Positions 60,895 through 64,000 of a DNA stretch of 64,000 bases are shown here, piece by piece. Numbering within the stretch: position 1 is the stretch's first letter; every line of letters starts with the position of its first letter. The DNA is taken from assembly GCA_027491085.1 (NCBI GenBank), contig JAIXWW010000013.1, forward strand, positions 62,001 to 126,000, written 5' to 3'. The notes beneath the pieces were generated by a model. It had not been told where the DNA came from. It saw only the letters and a list, made by a program, of their open reading frames with translations, and did no database searches. Made by a program: the position numbers and the translations under genes. The stretch is from Bacteroidota bacterium. Lineage in GTDB: Bacteria > Bacteroidota > Bacteroidia > UKL13-3.

Positions 60895-60902
60895 TAAATT
60901 TG
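60895..60902 (+). promoter_or_regulatory. Possible -7 promoter box of ctlX
   Basis: TAAATTTG (60895-60902) and a second TAATTTTG (60905-60912) both match TAnnTTTG. The ATG at 60917 follows directly, so the mRNA would be leaderless or nearly so. The -33 box is weak. Confidence 0.35.
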
Positions 60903-60916
60903 GCTAATTTTGTTTA

Positions 60917-61843
60917 ATGCAATCAACTAATCATATCCTTATGATAAGGCCTGTGGCCTTTACTTTTAATGTCCAAACTGCTAGTAATAACTCCTTTCAA
61001 ATTCCCAATTTAGCCAACAGTCAAACCCAAACTTTAGCCTTACAAGAGTTTGATGAATTTGTGAAAAAATTAACTAATGTTGGTGTAAATATTACAGTTA
61101 TAGATGATACATTGGAACCACACACGCCAGATTCTATTTTTCCGAATAATTGGATTAGTTTTCACAACAATGGATTGATAGCTGTTTACCCCATGTTTGC
61201 CCCAAACCGCAGGTCCGAAAGACGTTTTGATGTATTAGATAAGTTAGGCGATTTATTTAACCTTGATGAAATACAAGATTACACTGCTTCTGAAAAAGAC
61301 AATCAGTTTTTAGAAGGAACAGGAAGCATGGTGTTAGACCGCGAAAATAAAATATGTTATGCTTGTTTATCTCCACGTACCGATAAAAGTTTATTAGAAA
61401 GATTTTGTAATGACTTTGGTTATCGTTTAGTTGATTTTATAGCTAATGATGCAAATGGAAATGCTATCTATCATACCAATGTGGTAATGAGTGTTACCAG
61501 TAATTTTATAATAATTTGTACAGAATGTATTCCAAATAAAGCAGAGTTAGCTGCCATTTTAGCAAGCACTAAAAAACAAGTTATTGAAATTAGTTTAGCG
61601 CAGTTAAATCAGTTTGCCGGCAATGTTTTGGAAGTTTTAGGTACTAGTAATAAAAAATATTTGGTAATGAGCGAGCAAGCTTTTAAAGCTTATAACCAGG
61701 ATCAAATTGATGAAATAGAAAAATATAATGAGATTTTACATGCGCCACTTTACAATATTGAAAGCAATGGTGGTGGAAGCGCACGCTGTATGATGGCAGA
61801 AATTTTTTTAACTCCTAAAGCAAAATCTGCTGAATCAAAATAG
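60917..61843 (+). CDS. ctlX: Citrulline hydrolase CtlX (arginine-deiminase superfamily)
   Basis: A guanidino-group-modifying enzyme of 308 residues in the CtlX/amidinotransferase family. Family members hydrolyse citrulline to ornithine, CO2 and ammonia (shown in Francisella). Key segments are IMFPNNWISFH-like TPDSIFPNNWISFHNNG (substrate binding), VYPMFAPNRRSERR, LEGTGSMVLDR, YHTNVVMSV (catalytic His) and GGGSARCMMAEIF with the nucleophile Cys near the C-terminus. No arginine deiminase or arcB gene is next to it. Two TAnnTTTG boxes precede the ATG closely, and a terminator follows. Substrate assignment to citrulline is by family, not proven here. Confidence 0.8.
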   Translation: MQSTNHILMIRPVAFTFNVQTASNNSFQIPNLANSQTQTLALQEFDEFVKKLTNVGVNITVIDDTLEPHTPDSIFPNNWISFHNNGLIAVYPMFAPNRRSERRFDVLDKLGDLFNLDEIQDYTASEKDNQFLEGTGSMVLDRENKICYACLSPRTDKSLLERFCNDFGYRLVDFIANDANGNAIYHTNVVMSVTSNFIIICTECIPNKAELAAILASTKKQVIEISLAQLNQFAGNVLEVLGTSNKKYLVMSEQAFKAYNQDQIDEIEKYNEILHAPLYNIESNGGGSARCMMAEIFLTPKAKSAESK

Positions 61844-61865
61844 TGGAGTTGTTAATTTAAATAAT

Positions 61866-61905
61866 AAAAAAGCCGTTTTACTGAGAAGTAAAACGGCTTT
61901 TTTGT
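61866..61905. terminator. Bidirectional terminator after ctlX
   Basis: AAAAAAGCCGTTTTACT pairs with AGTAAAACGGCTTTTTT around a GAGA loop (17-bp stem), between ctlX and the small gene at 61924. Confidence 0.85.
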
Positions 61906-61923
61906 TGTCAAAGTGAAAATATA

Positions 61924-62130
61924 CTAAAAATCTTGTTTAGCTACACCATCTTTTATAGCTTGTAAAGCAGTTTTTTCGCCCATAATAGCAGCCATTTTAT
62001 TGCCTTTGCCATCATGACCTTTAGCCATGTATCCACCTTTAGCAGTTTTTGAAACTACTGCATCGTGCATAGGCACATTCTTTTCTTTTGTTTTTAGGCA
62101 ATAAGCCTTAATCATTTTTGAAGTATCCAT
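61924..62130 (-). CDS. Small DUF5679-like protein with lost zinc cysteines
   Basis: The 68-residue protein aligns by eye with DUF5679-type ribbons: KAYCLKTKEKNVPMHDAVVS, TAKGGYMAKGHDGKGNK and AAIMGEKTALQAI. In that family two CxxC pairs bind zinc. Here only one Cys remains (Cys11) and the second pair is replaced by GHDGKG, so zinc binding is unlikely. Function is unknown. It follows the ctlX terminator in the opposite direction and appears to be a single-gene unit with an ATG start at 62130. Confidence 0.65.
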   Translation of the reverse strand: MDTSKMIKAYCLKTKEKNVPMHDAVVSKTAKGGYMAKGHDGKGNKMAAIMGEKTALQAIKDGVAKQDF

Positions 62131-62359
62131 TTTTTATTATTATTGAACAGCGAATCTAACAACTTGACTGAAATAAAATAATTTTTAATAAAAAAGTTTA
62201 TCATTTGCATGTACTTTAATTTTAAATTCGGTTCGTAATTATTTAATAACTAGATAGTAATGTGATTTTTTAGATGAACTACTTTATTTGCCGATTTAAT
62301 AAAAAAAATAGTGCAATACAAATTAGTGTAAATTTTTAACTAAAACATACCAACGGTAA

Positions 62360-62551
62360 TTAGATTATTTTGGTTGGTACAAATGTGTCTTTTATTACAT
62401 TTAGGCAATTTATACAAATGCAGTCTTGGTATGTATTACTAATAAATTGACTTGCTTGGCTTGTTAAAACCAAACCATAACATTGACACTGCATAATATT
62501 TTCCATATTACACTCAAAAGGTTGGAGGCATTTCTCGCAAATTTTTTGCAT
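62360..62551 (-). CDS. Cysteine-rich CWC-family protein
   Basis: A 63-residue zinc-knuckle protein with eight cysteines in the CWC-family pattern: ICEKCLQPFECN, QCQCYGLVL and CICINCLNV. The spacing (CxxC, C, CxC, CxCxxC) matches small cysteine-rich CWC proteins common in Bacteroidota and proteobacteria, whose role is unknown. It stands alone, 229 bases from the nearest gene on its left and facing mutS2 on its right. The gap 62131-62359 is AT-rich, with no further feature that I can support. Confidence 0.8.
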   Translation of the reverse strand: MQKICEKCLQPFECNMENIMQCQCYGLVLTSQASQFISNTYQDCICINCLNVIKDTFVPTKII

Positions 62552-62593
62552 GAGGCAAATATATTGTTTTGAAAAGATTATGGCATACCTTAT

Positions 62594-62605
62594 CGGTTTA
62601 AACCG
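62594..62605. promoter_or_regulatory. 12-base perfect palindrome upstream of mutS2
   Basis: CGGTTTAAACCG followed by TTTTT. It lies between the divergent CWC and mutS2 genes and could be an operator or a weak transcription barrier. Confidence 0.35.
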
Positions 62606-62696
62606 TTTTTAAATTGAATGATTTATTTGTTTAAATTGCAAGCTTTAAAAACAATTTTGGTTTAAAATTATTCCATATAATAAAAACAGTTATAAA

Positions 62697-64000
62697 GTGC
62701 CATATCCGCAATCAATAGAACTTAAATTAGAGTTCAATCAAATAAAAGAATTAGTAGCGAAAAAGTGTATTTCAAGCCTAGGTCAACAATACATTGATAA
62801 AATAAAGTTTAATAATAAAGCAGATATTATTGAGCGAATGCTCATGCAGGTTAAGGATTTTAAAAATCTTTTGGAAACCGATACGCCTTTTCCTTCCGAT
62901 CATTACCACGATGTTTTTCCTTATTTTCGAAAAGCAAAAATAGAAGGAATGTGGCTTTTGGAAGACGAATTGCATCAATTAAAATTAACGCTGCAATCAT
63001 TTTTACAAATAGCTAAATATTTTAGAGATAGACCTGAAAAATACTTGTATTTACAAGCCTTGCTCGAAGGATTGATGTACAATGATTTAATCATTAGGCG
63101 CATTGAACGTGTGTTAGATAATGATGGCGCCATGAGGCCAAATGCCTCGCCTGAGTTGGCTAAAATTTCGGGTAAAATTAACGAGAAAGAAAAAGAAGTT
63201 CGCAGGCGCATACAAAGCATTTACGATAAAGCTGCTAAAAATAATTATATAGCTGAAGATTTAGATATTACCATTCGCGATGGACGTTTGGTGTTGCCAG
63301 TTTTGGCCGAACATAAACGCCATATTGCAGGTTTTGTGCACGATGAAAGTAACACAGGGCAAACGGTTTTTATAGAACCAACTGAATGCTTTGAAATGAA
63401 TAATTTAATACGCGAATTACAAATTGCTTATCGCAGAGAGCGTGAACGTATTTTATTGGAACTAACCGACCAAATTAGACCTGAAATTCCTGAATTAGAA
63501 AAAAATATTCAGCGTATGGGTTTGTTCGATTTTATTAGGGCCAAGGCTTTGTTTGCTATGGAACTTGCTGCCGATATGCCAGCTATTTCAAAACATCCAA
63601 ATGTGGTTTTGCGCACTGCTTTTCATCCTTTGTTAAAGCTAAATCACCAACGCAATAAACTAAGCATTGTTCCATTAAACATTGAGCTAAATGCTGAAAA
63701 TAGAATTACAGTAATTTCGGGTCCAAATGCGGGTGGTAAATCGGTTTGTTTAAAAACAGTTGGTTTGCTGCAATACATGTTGCAATGCGGCTTTTTGGTT
63801 CCTGCTAGTCCCGATAGCGAAATGTGCGTGTTTAAAGACATTATGGTTGATATTGGCGATGAACAAAGTATTGAAAATGATTTGAGTACATACAGCAGTC
63901 ATTTGCTGCGTATGAAATATTTCACAGATTTTGCCGATGGAAAAACCTTGTTTTTAATTGATGAATTTGGTATGGGAACCGATCCTCAATTTGGAGGTCC
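62697..64000 (+). CDS. mutS2: Endonuclease MutS2 (3' end outside window)
   Basis: MutS2 is a MutS-like ATPase with roles in recombination control and ribosome rescue. The GTG at 62697 is chosen because VPYPQSIELKLEFNQIKELV aligns with the usual family N-terminus. The 434 residues visible include the core lever helices, GFVHDESNTGQTVFIEPTE, and the ATPase Walker A GPNAGGKSVCLKTVG. The sequence LIDEFGMGTDPQFGG, the Walker B region, is the last thing in the window. About half the protein (with the Smr endonuclease domain) should follow beyond 64000. Confidence 0.9.
   Translation, partial: MPYPQSIELKLEFNQIKELVAKKCISSLGQQYIDKIKFNNKADIIERMLMQVKDFKNLLETDTPFPSDHYHDVFPYFRKAKIEGMWLLEDELHQLKLTLQSFLQIAKYFRDRPEKYLYLQALLEGLMYNDLIIRRIERVLDNDGAMRPNASPELAKISGKINEKEKEVRRRIQSIYDKAAKNNYIAEDLDITIRDGRLVLPVLAEHKRHIAGFVHDESNTGQTVFIEPTECFEMNNLIRELQIAYRRERERILLELTDQIRPEIPELEKNIQRMGLFDFIRAKALFAMELAADMPAISKHPNVVLRTAFHPLLKLNHQRNKLSIVPLNIELNAENRITVISGPNAGGKSVCLKTVGLLQYMLQCGFLVPASPDSEMCVFKDIMVDIGDEQSIENDLSTYSSHLLRMKYFTDFADGKTLFLIDEFGMGTDPQFGG

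Overview
This 64 kb window comes from the chromosome of an AT-rich member of the Bacteroidota. The evidence is consistent. Three secreted proteins carry C-terminal type IX secretion (T9SS) sorting domains, and the T9SS gene porQ sits beside cmk. LpxC and FabZ are fused into one protein followed by lpxA. There are DUF4476 and choice-of-anchor V proteins, eukaryote-like class Ia ribonucleotide reductase genes, and promoters of the TTG-N18/19-TAnnTTTG type instead of the sigma70 -35/-10 pattern. I see no rRNA, tRNA, CRISPR array, prophage, insertion sequence or integrase. The gene content is mostly core housekeeping plus cell-envelope and secreted proteins, so this is ordinary chromosome rather than an island.

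Layout. 1-3891: the C-terminal part of a giant modular T9SS cargo protein, cut by the window start. 4000-9897 (minus strand): ispD, sucC, a fatty-acid desaturase, pdxA, rpe and an outer-membrane barrel protein. 10170-19028 (plus): a LruC-domain lipoprotein, an LD-carboxypeptidase, a 1458-residue exported protein of unknown function, plsY, clpS and a lone CoA-transferase subunit A. 19083-21974 (minus): a stearoyl-type desaturase, a UbiA prenyltransferase, a DUF502 membrane protein and a SpoU methyltransferase. 22085-28031 (plus): a double-barrel SPOR protein, an OmpA-family protein, a DEAD-box helicase, a decayed small ORF and a haem-motif T9SS cargo. 28109-30341 (minus): lpxA and lpxC/fabZ. 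30558-38506 (mostly plus): a Tat-signal pirin, a DUF4476 protein, a pRiA4b ORF-3-like protein, a DnaQ-type exonuclease and an MFS - lhgO - ArsC-like operon. 38534-45096 (mostly minus): a CCG-domain Fe-S protein, a CARDB T9SS cargo, a barrel protein, cmk and porQ, with a YheT hydrolase on the plus strand. 45323-51526 (plus): a phosphate transporter, nrdB, nrdA and a TPR membrane protein. 51634-60823 (minus): dnaG, a DeaD-type helicase with an RGG tail, then an S41 peptidase - lipoprotein - EVE - T9SS cargo operon. 60917-64000: ctlX, two small proteins and the start of mutS2, which runs off the window.

How the genes connect. A large share serves the envelope: lipid A synthesis (lpxA, lpxC/fabZ), phospholipid synthesis and fluidity (plsY, two unrelated desaturases), isoprenoids (ispD, a UbiA prenyltransferase), peptidoglycan turnover (S66 peptidase, SPOR protein, OmpA protein), and T9SS with its cargo (porQ and sorting-domain proteins). 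DNA precursor and replication functions (nrdA, nrdB, cmk, dnaG, mutS2) sit in the right half.

The most unusual signals are outside the genes. Phase-locked degenerate 7- or 8-base arrays occur between genes. A family of short perfect hairpins with 3-base loops clusters near 53.7-54.0 kb. A 16-base perfect palindrome overlaps the phosphate-transporter promoter. In two places a stop codon lies inside a terminator-like hairpin. Two genes were found by direct reading: a 59-residue membrane protein at 31890-32069 and mutS2 at the right edge. No dramatic new defence or mobile system is visible. All functional calls rest on sequence motifs read by eye; no database search was run.
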